Source: Haematococcus lacustris (taxonomy: Eukaryota; Chlorophyta; Chlorophyceae; Chlamydomonadales; Haematococcaceae). Taken from it: a DNA stretch of 64,000 nucleotides. This document shows positions 22,546-33,594 of the stretch, piece by piece; position 1 is the stretch's first letter, and every line of letters begins with the position of its first letter. The notes under the pieces are model-generated. The model was not told where the DNA came from. It saw only the letters and a program-made list of their open reading frames with translations, and ran no database searches. Position numbers and translations under genes: made by a program. The stretch spans positions 79,501 through 143,500 of the forward strand of contig JASKMD010000031.1 of assembly GCA_030144725.1 (NCBI GenBank). Direction: 5' to 3'.

Positions 22546-24567
22546 CGTATGGTGCTGTGCTCTGTGTGTTCAGGGCGTGCATGGTGGTGATCAGATCGGC
22601 TGCAAGACTGGCTGCTCGGATGAGTATGTAGAGTGCTTTGACTTAACCCATCTGCAACTATATTCTGGTTTTTGTATTGGTGGCGGGGTGGTGGTGGTGG
22701 GGAATGCAATGGGGCGGCACGAACCTGCAAATTTGCATGCAACTTAGACATGAAACATGAAAAGTAAATCTCTGTGCCCTGTACACAACGTCTAGCGTCG
22801 GTGCTAGTCAGGCTAGATTCGCGACCCGTAGCTAGGTAGCCAAGTGGGCGCCAAGCTCTGAGACTGACCTCTTCTTGCAGACAACATCGCAGCCAGGCAG
22901 CCACTTTCGCATGCCACATCGCAGCCAGGCAGCCACACTGCAGCCAGGCAGCCACATCTCAGCGGCTAGCCTCCCAGCCATTTTGCAGCCACGTAGCAGA
23001 GTACTTCGCAGCCCCTCTCGCACGCAGCTAGCAGCAGCTAGCCTAGTAGATCTAGCAAACGTAGCAGCCACCCTCGAGATCGCAACGCAATACATCGCAA
23101 CGCAATGCAACGCAATGCAATGCAATGCAACGCAACGCATTATCTCGCAATGACTGACCTACAACATGTCACCCTCTTGCCGCAGGTTTCTACACATCCC
23201 TTTCCCACGTAGCAGCCCGTCCCACTACCAAGGTAAGACCAAGGTAAGCGCCAACGAGGATGAGGCATGGAGGAGCACGGATTAAGCGGTGAGTGGCCAC
23301 CCCCCGCCTTTCAGTGGCCCTCATTTACCAACCTACACAGCCTACACAGCTAGCGTGCCCCGTGTTGCTGCAGGTCTGACGGAGTTTGTTGCAGGTCTGC
23401 TGTGCCCCGTGTTGCTGCAGGTCTGCTGCAGGTCTGCCCCGCCCCGCCCCAATTGACCCCGGCGCTGCCCACCACCAACAACAACTCCCCACCCCTCTCT
23501 CAAACACACGCCCATTCTTCGCCCTCTTCTCCCTCTTCTCCCCGGCCTTTTGCTCCCTTCATCCTTCCTGTCAGTGAGTTGCTACTGATGGCTACAAGTA
23601 AGGAGTGAATGGCTAGCCCACTGTCTAACCCGTGTCCCTCATTACCCTTTCCTTATTGCTAGTACGCCATGTGTTTGCTGCAGGTCCGACGGTATCACCT
23701 AGTACCCTGAGCCCCTCTCCCTTCCCTTTCCCCCTCTCCCCACCCTCCTACCCTACCCTCACCCTACCGCCACCCCACCCCACCCCACCCCTACCCTCAT
23801 CACCCTCTTCTCTCCGCCCTTTCGCTCCCTACCTCCTTTCTGCTAGTGAGTGGCTACAGGCTACAAGTAATGGGTGGCTTCATTTGACTTGTAGCTACAG
23901 GTAAGGAATGAGTGGCTACCAACATGTGGCTAACACCCGTTTCCTAGCTTGATCTCCTAACCCACGTGCACGCCCCTTGGCTGCAGGTCTGATGGGCACC
24001 TCCCCTCCCTACCCCACATCCCTTTACAACCACCACCTCCCAAATTGTCAATACACTTCCTCTCGCCTCCCCTCCCTGCCTTCCCTCGAGCCTTCCTTCC
24101 TCGATCCTCCTCCCTTCTCCCCATCACCTCCCAAGCAACCTCCCCCCTTCTCCCTGTCACCTCCCCCTGACATCCCAGCCCCCTCCCTTACCCAAGCAGC
24201 CAGAAGAGAGCCCACCCCACCCTTGACGCTCCACCCTACTCTGGTGGGATGATCAGCCAACAACGCCGCTCAACCCGTGTGGCATAGAGGGCAGCTGCCG
24301 CCCCCCAAGAGCAACAGCCCCAGACATGCAAAGCCAAGTCACATCATTGACGTGGTCTGGGGTTTGCAAGTTGTGTGACGACTACAACAGCAGTGCAATA
24401 GCAACGATGAATGAAGTGGCATAAGGCTGACGATAGTGCAGTGGATGCTGTGGGTCACACCCTAGCCATAGGTCACACTCTGGTCATAGGTTACGCACTG
24501 GCCATGCGTGCTGCAGGATATGAGAACATGATGACCATCTTTCTGAACGTCCCGTACATTGGATCGG
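22546..24567. other. Non-satellite centre of the TIR element
   Basis: No convincing gene. Contains a CAGCC-rich stretch (22880-23060, repeated gcagccaggcagccac), cgcaacgcaatgcaa repeats (23080-23140), repeated intron-like borders (ttgctgcaggtctg at 23365-23430, 23680 and 23980; gtgagtgg, gtaagg) and C/T-rich tracts (23700-23830, 24000-24200). May be a captured, decayed non-coding exon/intron region. Confidence 0.5.
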
Positions 24568-27500
24568 CACTGAATAGCCTGAACACTAGCACTGAACACA
24601 TTGAACACCTAAACTGAACGCACTGAACATTGCACTGAACCCTAGCACTGAATGCACTGAACCATGCACTGAACACACTGAACCCTAGCACTGAACACAC
24701 TGAACCCTAGCACTGAACACACTGAACCATGCACTGAACACACTGAACCCTAGCACTGAACACACTGAACCATGCACTGAACACACTGAACCCTAGCACT
24801 GAATGCACTGAACCATGCACTGAAAACACTGAACCCTAGCACTGAATGCACTGAACCAAGCACTGAACACACTGAACCCTAGCACTGAATGCACTGAACC
24901 ATGCACTGAACACACTGAACCCTAGCACTGAACACACTGAACCCTAGCACTGAACACACTGAACCATGCACTGAACACACTGAACCCTAGCACTGAATGC
25001 ACTGAACCATGCACTGAAAACACTGAACCATGCACTGAACACACTGAACCCTAGCACTGAATGCACTGAACCATGCACTGAACACACTGAACCCTAGCAC
25101 TGAATGCACTGAACCAAGCACTGAAAATACTGAACCATGCACTGAACACACTGAACCCTAGCACTGAATGCACTGAACCATGCACTGAAAACACTGAACC
25201 ATGCACTGAACACACTGAACCCTAGCACTGAATGCACTGAACCATGCACTGAACACACTGAACCCTAGCACTGAATGCACTGAACCAAGCACTGAAAACA
25301 CTGAACCATGCACTGAACACACTGAACCCTAGGACTGAATGCACTGAACCATGCACTGAAAACACTGAACCATGCACTGAACACACTGAACCCTAGCACT
25401 GAATGCACTGAACCAAGCACTGAACACACTGAACCATGCACTGAAAACACTGAACCCTAGCACTGAACACACTGAACCATGCACTGAACACACTGAACCC
25501 TAGCACTGAATGCACTGAACCATGCACTGAAAACACTGAACCATGCACTGAACACACTGAACCATGCACTGAATGCACTGAACCATGCACTGAACACACT
25601 GAACCCTAGCACTGAATGCACTGAACCAAGCACTGAACACACTGAACCATGCACTGAACACACTGAACCATGCACTGAAAACACTGAACCATGCACTGAA
25701 CACACTGAACCCTAGCACTGAATGCACTGAACCATGCACTGAACACACTGAACCATGCACTGAACACACTGAACCCTAGCACTGAATGCACTGAACCAAG
25801 CACTGAACACACTGAACCCTAGCACTGAACACACTGAACCATGCACTGAACACACTGAACCCTAGCACTGAATGCACTGAACCATGCACTGAATGCACTG
25901 AACCCTAGCACTGAATGCACTAAACCAAGCACTGAACACACTGAACCCTAGCACTGAATGCACTGAACCATGCACTGAACACACTGAACCATGCACTGAA
26001 AACACTGAACCCTAGCACTGAATGCACTGAACCATGCACTGAACACACTGAACCCTAGCACTGAACACACTGAACCCTAGCACTGAACACACTGAACCAT
26101 GCACTGAATGCACTGAACCAAGCACTGAACACACTGAACCATGCACTGAAAACACTGAACCCTAGCACTGAACACACTGAACCATGCACTGAACACACTG
26201 AACCCTAGCACTGAATGCACTGAACCATGCACTGAAAACACTGAACCATGCACTGAACACACTGAACCATGCACTGAATGCACTGAACCATGCACTGAAC
26301 ACACTGAACCCTAGCACTGAATGCACTGAACCAAGCACTGAACACACTGAACCATGCACTGAACACACTGAACCATGCACTGAAAACACTGAACCATGCA
26401 CTGAACACACTGAACCCTAGCACTGAATGCACTGAACCATGCACTGAACACACTGAACCATGCACTGAACACACTGAACCCTAGCACTGAATGCACTGAA
26501 CCAAGCACTGAACACACTGAACCCTAGCACTGAACACACTGAACCATGCACTGAACACACTGAACCCTAGCACTGAATGCACTGAACCATGCACTGAATG
26601 CACTGAACCCTAGCACTGAATGCACTAAACCAAGCACTGAACACACTGAACCCTAGCACTGAATGCACTGAACCATGCACTAAACACACTGAACCATGCA
26701 CTGAAAACACTGAACCCTAGCACTGAATGCACTGAACCATGCACTGAACACACTGAACCCTAGCACTGAACACACTGAACCCTAGCACTGAACACACTGA
26801 ACCATGCACTGAACACACTGAACCATGCACTGAACACACTGAACCATGCACTGAAAACACTGAACCATGCACTGAACACACTGAACCCTAGCACTGAATG
26901 CACTGAACCATGCACTGAACACACTGAACCATGCACTGAAAACACTGAACCCTAGCACTGAATGCACTGAACCATGCACTGAACGCACTGAACCCTAGCA
27001 CTGAACACACTGAACCATGCACTGAAAACACTGAACCATGCACTGAACACACTGAACATCAGCACTGAATGCACTGAACCATGCACTGAATGCACTGAAC
27101 CATGCACTGAACGCACTGAACCCTAGCACTGAAAACACTGAACCATGCACTGAACACACTGAACCCTAGCACTGAACACACTGAACCCTAGCACTGAACG
27201 CACTGAACCATGCACTGAATGCACTGAACCATGCACTGAAAACACTGAACCATGCACTGAACACACTGAACCCTAGCACTGAATGCACTGAACCATGCAC
27301 TGAACGCACTGAACCCTAGCACTGAACACACTGAACCATGCACTGAAAACACTGAACCATGCACTGAACACACTGAACATCACTGAATGCACTGAACCAT
27401 GCACTGAATGCACTGAACCATGCACTGAACGCACTGAACCCTAGCACTGAAAACACTGAACCATGCACTGAACACACTGAAGCATGCACTGAACGCACTG

Positions 27501-27783
27501 AACCATGCACTGAACACACTGAACCCTAGCACTGAACACACTGAACCCTAGCACTGAACGCACTGAACCATGCACTGAATGCACTGAACCATGCACTGAA
27601 AACACTGAACCATGCACTGAACACACTGAACCCTAGCACTGAATGCACTGAACCAAGCACTCAACACACTGAACCATGCACTGAACACACTGAACCCTAG
27701 CACTGAACACACTGAACCATGCACTGAACACACTGAACCCTAGCACTGAACACACTGAACCCTAGCACTGAATACACTGAACA
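24568..27783 (-). repeat. 21-22-bp satellite, right arm, inverted relative to the left arm
   Basis: About 3.2 kb of cactgaacacactgaaccat(g) and cactgaaccctag variants, the reverse complement of the left-arm unit. A higher-order duplication of 705 bp is visible (about 25456 against 26161, including the rare variant tgcactaaaccaagc at 25916 and 26621). Confidence 0.95.
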
Positions 27784-27798
27784 AAACGCCACGGATCA

Positions 27799-27935
27799 CT
27801 GAGCCCCAACCTTTTACTTTTTGGGCCTGATTCCTTTTGGCTTAGATTGCTTACATCACAAGCTATCAATGTGCAAAGTTTCAGCCCAAACGGCCAAAGT
27901 CGGTCTAGGGGCCTGGCTGCTAATTCCTACGAGTG
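27799..27935 (-). repeat. Right terminal inverted repeat of the satellite-loaded element
   Basis: Reverse complement of the left TIR, ending CTACGAGTG at 27935. Confidence 0.9.
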
Positions 27936-27937
27936 TC

Positions 27938-28457
27938 CCCGGTCTCCTACAAGCTCGACCTCCCTTCCTCCATGCGTATCCTCCCCACCTTCCACATCAG
28001 CCGCCTACGCCACTACCTTTCCTCCTCCTCTTTCCCTGAGCGCACCGTGGAGCTTCAACCTTCGCCCGTGATCATCGACGGCGAGGCTTACTTCACGGTG
28101 GAAGCCATCCTGGGTCGTCGCTGGAACGACGCACAGCACGCTTTTCAGTACCTCATCAAGTGGGCTGGCTACGACGACTCCTTCAACTCCTGGGAGTGGG
28201 GGCCAGCACTCGCGCAGCAGGACGCGGTCGCCGCCTTAATCCGGGATTACACCGCCCGCCATCATGCCCCGGTTGACGACGACCCTGCCTGCCAAGTCTG
28301 CGCCAGCCGTTCACCGCGGCCTCCAATGTTGCTTTGTGATCAATGCGACAAGGGTTTTCACATCACGTGCCTGTCACCCCCACTTCGTTCTGTGCCTCGT
28401 GGTGCCTGGCTCTGTCATCAGTGCAAGCAAGCTAAGGCTCCTAAGAAGCGCAGGTAG
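27938..28457 (+). pseudogene. Element 1 pol C-terminus: chromodomain plus PHD finger
   Basis: Continues the integrase frame after the inserted element (SPVSYKLDLPSSM...TFHISRLRHYL). A chromodomain follows (about 28085-28240: [29 protein letters not shown]). A PHD finger ends the protein (about 28276-28430), with Cys pairs at CQVC and CDQC, then FHITC and CHQC (C4HC3). Chromodomains in chromoviruses bind methylated histone H3 and guide integration. A second histone reader at the very end is shared with element 3. Stop at 28455-28457. Confidence 0.9.
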
Positions 28458-28485
28458 CATGTTTAGAGGCTAAACATCTTTTTTC

Positions 28486-28498
28486 CAGGGGGGGTGAA
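28486..28498 (+). promoter_or_regulatory. Candidate polypurine tract of element 1
   Basis: AGGGGGGGTGAA directly precedes a TG start. Element 3 has the similar AGGGAGGGGGTGAA at its 3' LTR. Confidence 0.6.
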
Positions 28499-29028
28499 TG
28501 TAGTGGACATGCGCAGCATGGACGGCTTGCATCTTTTAAACTGACTTGCATGTCTGATCTTTAGCGAACTGAGTACTTGTTCTTTTCTTGCAGTGGATGC
28601 TTCTGTTGTTCTCTGTGCAAGGTGCTCCGAACCTAGGCGGATGCACCGAGCACAGAAGTTCACAGTTTACGTACACCTTTTCCCTTTACACGTGGATGAC
28701 TAAGAATGCGAATGGTTTTGAGTACTTAAGGCTCTGTGAGGGCAGAGACAGGTACTTTGGCTCAGAACTCTATCTGACCCCGGGTCCTGTCTCGCTCTCC
28801 CGCCCTCACAGGTAAGCCGTGCTCTGTTGGTCATCTCTGCTATGTTGTAACCTTGGCTCAGAACTCTATCTGACCCCGGGTCCTGTCTCGTTCTCCCGCC
28901 CTCACAGGTAAGCCGTGCTCTGTTGGTCATCTCTGCTATGTTGTAACCTTGGCTCAGAACTCTATCTGACCCCGGGTCCTGTCTCGTTCTCCCGCCCTCA
29001 CAGGCTCGCTAGTCTCAGCTCCGTTACA
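28499..29028 (+). repeat. Candidate 3' LTR of element 1
   Basis: Starts TGTAGTGGACATGCG after the polypurine tract. A possible end is CCGTTACA at 29028. There is no second LTR in the window for comparison, so the right border is a guess. Confidence 0.4.
28759..29004 (+). repeat. 96-bp tandem repeat, about 2.6 copies
   Basis: ggctcagaactctatctgac recurs at 28759, 28855 and 28951. Units carry ccctcacaggtaag, which looks like an abutting splice acceptor and donor. Confidence 0.9.
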
Positions 29029-29649
29029 AAACCCGTCCTCGGGAAAAAGACCAGGGGAGCATTGCCCAGGTTAGCTACGCCTGGGAGGCTCCGAGTGCCA
29101 ATGCTCTTACACAAGAAAGCTCCTGCGAGTGTTGGTTCATGACTCCAACACCCCATACAGACGAGGTGACTTGAGGGCATCCAGACAACGGGTGTCTGCG
29201 CGTTTTAGCATGCGTACGCGAGGGGCACTCGCCGATCGCCTAGTACCTGAGGCAGCGTCCTAAGGTCCCGCACCACACTTAGCCTTTGTAAGCTTAGTGG
29301 GCCATACAGACGACCGTTGGTTCTGCGTGTACTTGTCGGGATCTACATACAGCGCCAAAGAAGACCCTGCACCACACTTGTGCACATGACACATGTGGGC
29401 CAGACAGACGGTCTCTCCGACTATGCAGGTGCCGGGCGATGGACTTCCGCATGCGTTGCATACAGCGTCAAGAGATGTTGCTCTCATCACACGTTGTCGT
29501 GTGGTTGAGCCATACAGACCATCATCAAGACTATGCAAACGTCATGGGATATTCAAAAGAGCAGGACACGTTCACCGTGTGCTGACTACCAATGCTTCAA
29601 CACCAATTAGGTGTCGGCTGCCACCGGGCCAAGGTGAGCAGTAGGACTT
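29029..29649. repeat. Spacer between elements 1 and 2 with a diverged tandem motif
   Basis: The motif ccatacagac (one copy ccagacagac) recurs at 29153, 29302, 29399 and 29510, spaced 97-149 bp. No gene. The 3' LTR of element 2 should lie here but I cannot recognise it. Confidence 0.5.
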
Positions 29650-32600
29650 TTACACAAACTCGGGGAGAGGTTTGAGGCTGTCCTTGTATTCCTGGATGGT
29701 TGCCTTTTTGAGGTTACTTGCTGGTTCCCACGTGTCCGTAGCCGGACCATCTAACCAAGTACTCATCCTTGCCTTGCTCGTTCTTCCGGTGCTGCAACAA
29801 GTGATTCACCGTGAAGTAGAGGCCGTCGCCTTCTTCAAGAGGAGGAGGGGGCACCATCATCCCAGGTCCTGCCAAGAATGGCTTAAGCTTGGATACATGG
29901 AATACGTCATGTATTTTGAACGTCTCGGGGAGCTTTATCCTGAAGGCCACGTCATTCACTTTCTGTGTGACTTGGAAGGGCCCAATGTACAGGGGTAATA
30001 GCTTCGGGGACCCCGGATTCTTGAACTTTAAGTGCTTCGTTCGAAGTAGCACTTCACTGCCCACGACAATCTCGTTCTCGTCCCTGTGCATAAGGTCATA
30101 ATAGGCCTTTTGACGTTTACGAGCCGCGTCTAATGCGAGCTTAGCCTTCTCCACGTTGTCTTTCATGACTCTGGCAAAGTTTTGGGCGGCATTGTTTGTC
30201 GTGGCGTCGAGCTTTAAGGTTACCGGCACGTTTGGGTCCTTTACGTTGTTCAAGCGAAAAGGGGTTGTCCCAATGGAGGAATTATACGAGTTATTGATTG
30301 CGAACTCGGCTGAGGACAGGAATTTATCCCAATCCACATACTCTACTCCGACATAGTGCCGTAACATGTCTTCCATCTGTGTTCATTCTTTCAGTCTGGC
30401 CGTCTGACTGAGGATGAAACGCGGTGGACAAGCATTGCTTGGTTTGCATGATGTCGCACAGTCCTGAGAAGAACTGACCTCGGAAACGAGGGTCCCTGTC
30501 TGATATGATCTCAAGGGGCATGCCATGCAGCTTGAAGACATTGTCGTAGAAGAGACGTGCAACGTCTTCTCCGTTGACTTTCTCGACGGTGGGGGCTAGG
30601 TGCACCATTTTGGTCAGCCTGTCCACGATCACGAGGATGGAGTCGTGTCCTGCTGCCGTCTTGGGCAGTTTAACCACGAAGTCCATGCTTACACTATCCC
30701 ATGGGGCTTTGGGCACTTGCAATGGCACCATTAGTCCGGCCGGCTTCTGGGTGCTGCTTTTATTGCGTTGGCACACGTGGCATCGTTTCACATAGTCTGC
30801 CACGTAATTGTGCATGCCAGGCCACCAGAATCTATCTGATACAGCCTTGTATGTTTTACAGCCTCCATGCCCGCTCATTGGGGTGTCATGAAGTTCATAC
30901 AAGAGAGCCCTTTTGACGCCTTCTAAGTTCGGGATCACGACTCGGGAGCCATGATACCACAGTAGTGAGTTTTCACACAAGCGCAAGTCTATGAGGTTGC
31001 GTGCATCCTCAAACCACGGATATTGCCGATATCCTGATTGGATAGTGGCGATAGTGTCTTGTAACTCATCAGGGTCGGGATGTGTTTCCTCCAAAACGGC
31101 GGGAGCCTCTTGGGGCTTTCTTCCCGTTCGTGTCCGTTTCTTTGGCTCAAGTTGTTTCACCACCTCAGCAGGTTTAGGTGCTGGTGACTTGCCAGTCTTG
31201 CTGTGTGTCACGGCCATGAGCACTGCTGCTGTCTTGTTTGGTGGATACCGGGACAAAGGATCTGCAACGTTGATCCGTCCGGGTCTGTACTCCCAAGTGA
31301 GTTGCTTAAACCTTTGTAGGTACTCTGACCACCTGGTTTGTCTTCTTGAGAGGTTTGGTTGGGTGTTTATGTAGATGAGTGGGTTATGATCTGTGATCAC
31401 CTTGAACTCCACCCCCTCCAAATAGCATCGCCATGTCTTTAAGGCATGGACGACTGCCAAGAGCTCCTGCTCTCCTGTGGTGTAATTCACCTCTGCCGGT
31501 ATCAAGCGTCTGCTCTCAAAAGCCATTGGATGACCATCTTGCATAAGCACAGCGCCGATTCCGGTCACGGATGCATCACAGATCACTTGGAACTGCTTGG
31601 AGAAGTCTGGCAGTGCTAACACTGGAGCGTTGGACAAGGCATGCTTAACACCTCGAAATGCAGCCTCACAACTGTCATCCCAACACCATTGGACGTGAGT
31701 CTTGGTGAGGTTTGTCAGTGGTGCAACTAGTTTGGCAAAACCTTGTATGAAGGTGCGAAAATAGGTTGCAAGTCCAACGAATGAGCGGACGGACGCCACA
31801 TCGGCGAGTGGTGGCCAGTCTACAATGCTCTGGATTTTTGCAGGGTCAGGACGAATGCCTTTTACACCTACAAGGTGACCGAGGAATTTCAGCTCGGCTT
31901 TTTCAAATTCGCACTTTTTTGAGCTTAGCATATAGCTGGTTTTGTAAGAGGAGTTTGAAAACAACCTCTAAGTGTTTTGCATGCTCGGTTTTATCCTTGC
32001 TGAACACTAGGATGTCATCAAGGTAGACCACAACGAATTTGTTGTGCTCCCTGAAGATATCGTTCATCACCGCTTGGAATGTAGCAGGTGCATTAGTCAA
32101 GCCGAAGCTTAAGACTTTGAACTGATAATGTCCGAACGGCGTGCGAAAGGCCGATTTGGGAACGTCTTCAGGAGTGATGCGGATTTGATGGTAGCCTGAC
32201 TGTAGGTCGAGGCTGCTGAACACGGTGGCTCCATGGAGGCGATCAATGAGTTGATCTATTCGGGGCAAAGGGTACTTATTCTTGATAGTCACCTTGTTGA
32301 GTGCCCTATAGTCGATGCACATACGGAGTGACCCATCTGCTTTTGTGACAAACAGGACAGGGGCACCGTAAGGTGAGGAGCTAGGTTCGATAAGACCAAG
32401 AGCAAGAAGCTCTTTGATTTGCTTTTCGACCTCCGCGAGTTCTGCTGGCGACATGCGATACATGGGCCGAAACGGCGGTTTGGCTCCAGGCTCCAACGGG
32501 ATTGTGTGAGCAATGTTCCGTTCTGGGGGGAGCCCTTGCAGGTTGTCAAAGACTTGTGCATATTGTTTGATCAAAGCCTTGATAGGGGTACTGCATTCGT

Positions 32601-33594
32601 GTTCTTTAGCGGCTTTAGGTGCAACCGGTGTTGCGTTTGCAGCTGAGACATGGATCAGGGCCGCTTTTGCACCATTACGCATATCACGTTTGGCTCTGTT
32701 TAGAGTGATGCACGACAAACCGATGGTATTGGCTTGTGTGGTCATTGTTCTTGGTTTTAGCACAGCGCGTCGATTGTACGGGCCAGCGATTGTGCATGTT
32801 CGCGTGCCGTAATCGATCACGGCTTTGTGAGCCAAAAGAAACTCGTCTCCAAGGATGATGTCATAGTTGAGGGGCATGTCAATTACAAAGCACGAGCATG
32901 TCTTAATGACACCTTGCAACTTGAATTTAATTGAGCATATGCCTTGGGTCTCACCATGTGAACCATCAGCTAACACTACAGGTTGCTTATCATCCCTGGC
33001 ACGCAAGTTGAGCCTTGCAGTCAATGTTTTGCTCACAAAGCAGTGGGTGGCACCTGAGTCAATCAAGAGTGTTACTGGATTGTCGCTAATGACAGCGTCA
33101 AAGGTCATAACAGGCCCGTCATCATTGGCTGTTGTTGTCTTAGCTCTCAGGGTGTCCTGGCATGCGGGGGCGTTGTAGAACACCTGAACTGCATGTGGGG
33201 GTACGTCGCCATTCATCTTCATGAGGGTGTGGCGAGGGAAAGTATGCATCAGCGTCCAGCCAGCTGTAAGCTTTCTCCACTCCTTGTATCTGAAGGTACC
33301 CGAAAACCTGGGAAGCAGCACACAAGCGGATGTCGTATGGGGACTCTCTTGCTTGTGAGCGTTGTAGTGCTCAAGGCAGGTTTTGAGATGACTGGGTGCA
33401 CAGTCAATCCACACATGCTGACCAGGCATGATGTCAGACAAGAACTGTACAGGGTCGGTGATGGGGTCAGCAGCAGACGAGGCATGTCCTATTGTGGAGA
33501 AGGGTTTGCCCGTCTTAGCAGCTATTTGGTTCACCAAATTAGGGTGCACTGCTGCGCTCACCGTTAGCTCCGGCTGTCCCTCCGGAGGACACCT
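29650..33594 (-). pseudogene. Element 2 pol: protease-RT-RNase H-integrase-chromodomain, frameshifted
   Basis: Same reading frame as gag, directly after its TGA. Protease [13 protein letters not shown] (about 33050), RT core with [11 protein letters not shown] (about 32010), then a 1-nt slip in an A-run near 31915. RNase H (VICDASVTGIGAVL) and integrase follow (zinc site GHGGCKTY...CHVCQRNK, MDFVVKLP, SDRDPRFRGQFF, HPQSDGQTERMN), with a second slip near 30380. A GPY/F-like YIGPFQVT segment leads to a chromodomain (FTVNHLLQHR, YLVRWSGYG) with a third slip near 29738, after which TWEPASNLKKATI completes the fold. Stop about 29650. No PHD finger, unlike elements 1 and 3. Inactive unless the A-run slip is a sequencing error and the others are too. 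Confidence 0.85.

Larger units (their letters stand above)
21388..27935. mobile_element. Satellite-loaded TIR element inserted in the integrase of element 1
   Basis: 6548 bp bounded by imperfect terminal inverted repeats starting CACTCGTAGGAATTAGCAGC at both ends. It is flanked by TC (2 bp) or TCC (3 bp), depending on how the ends are drawn. Removing the insert plus one duplicate leaves the integrase frame continuous, so it is a precise insertion. The CACT start and short duplication recall EnSpm/CACTA-like elements, but no transposase is encoded, so this is a non-autonomous element. Interior: a left satellite arm, about 2 kb of non-repetitive sequence, and a right arm in the opposite orientation. 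Confidence 0.85.
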
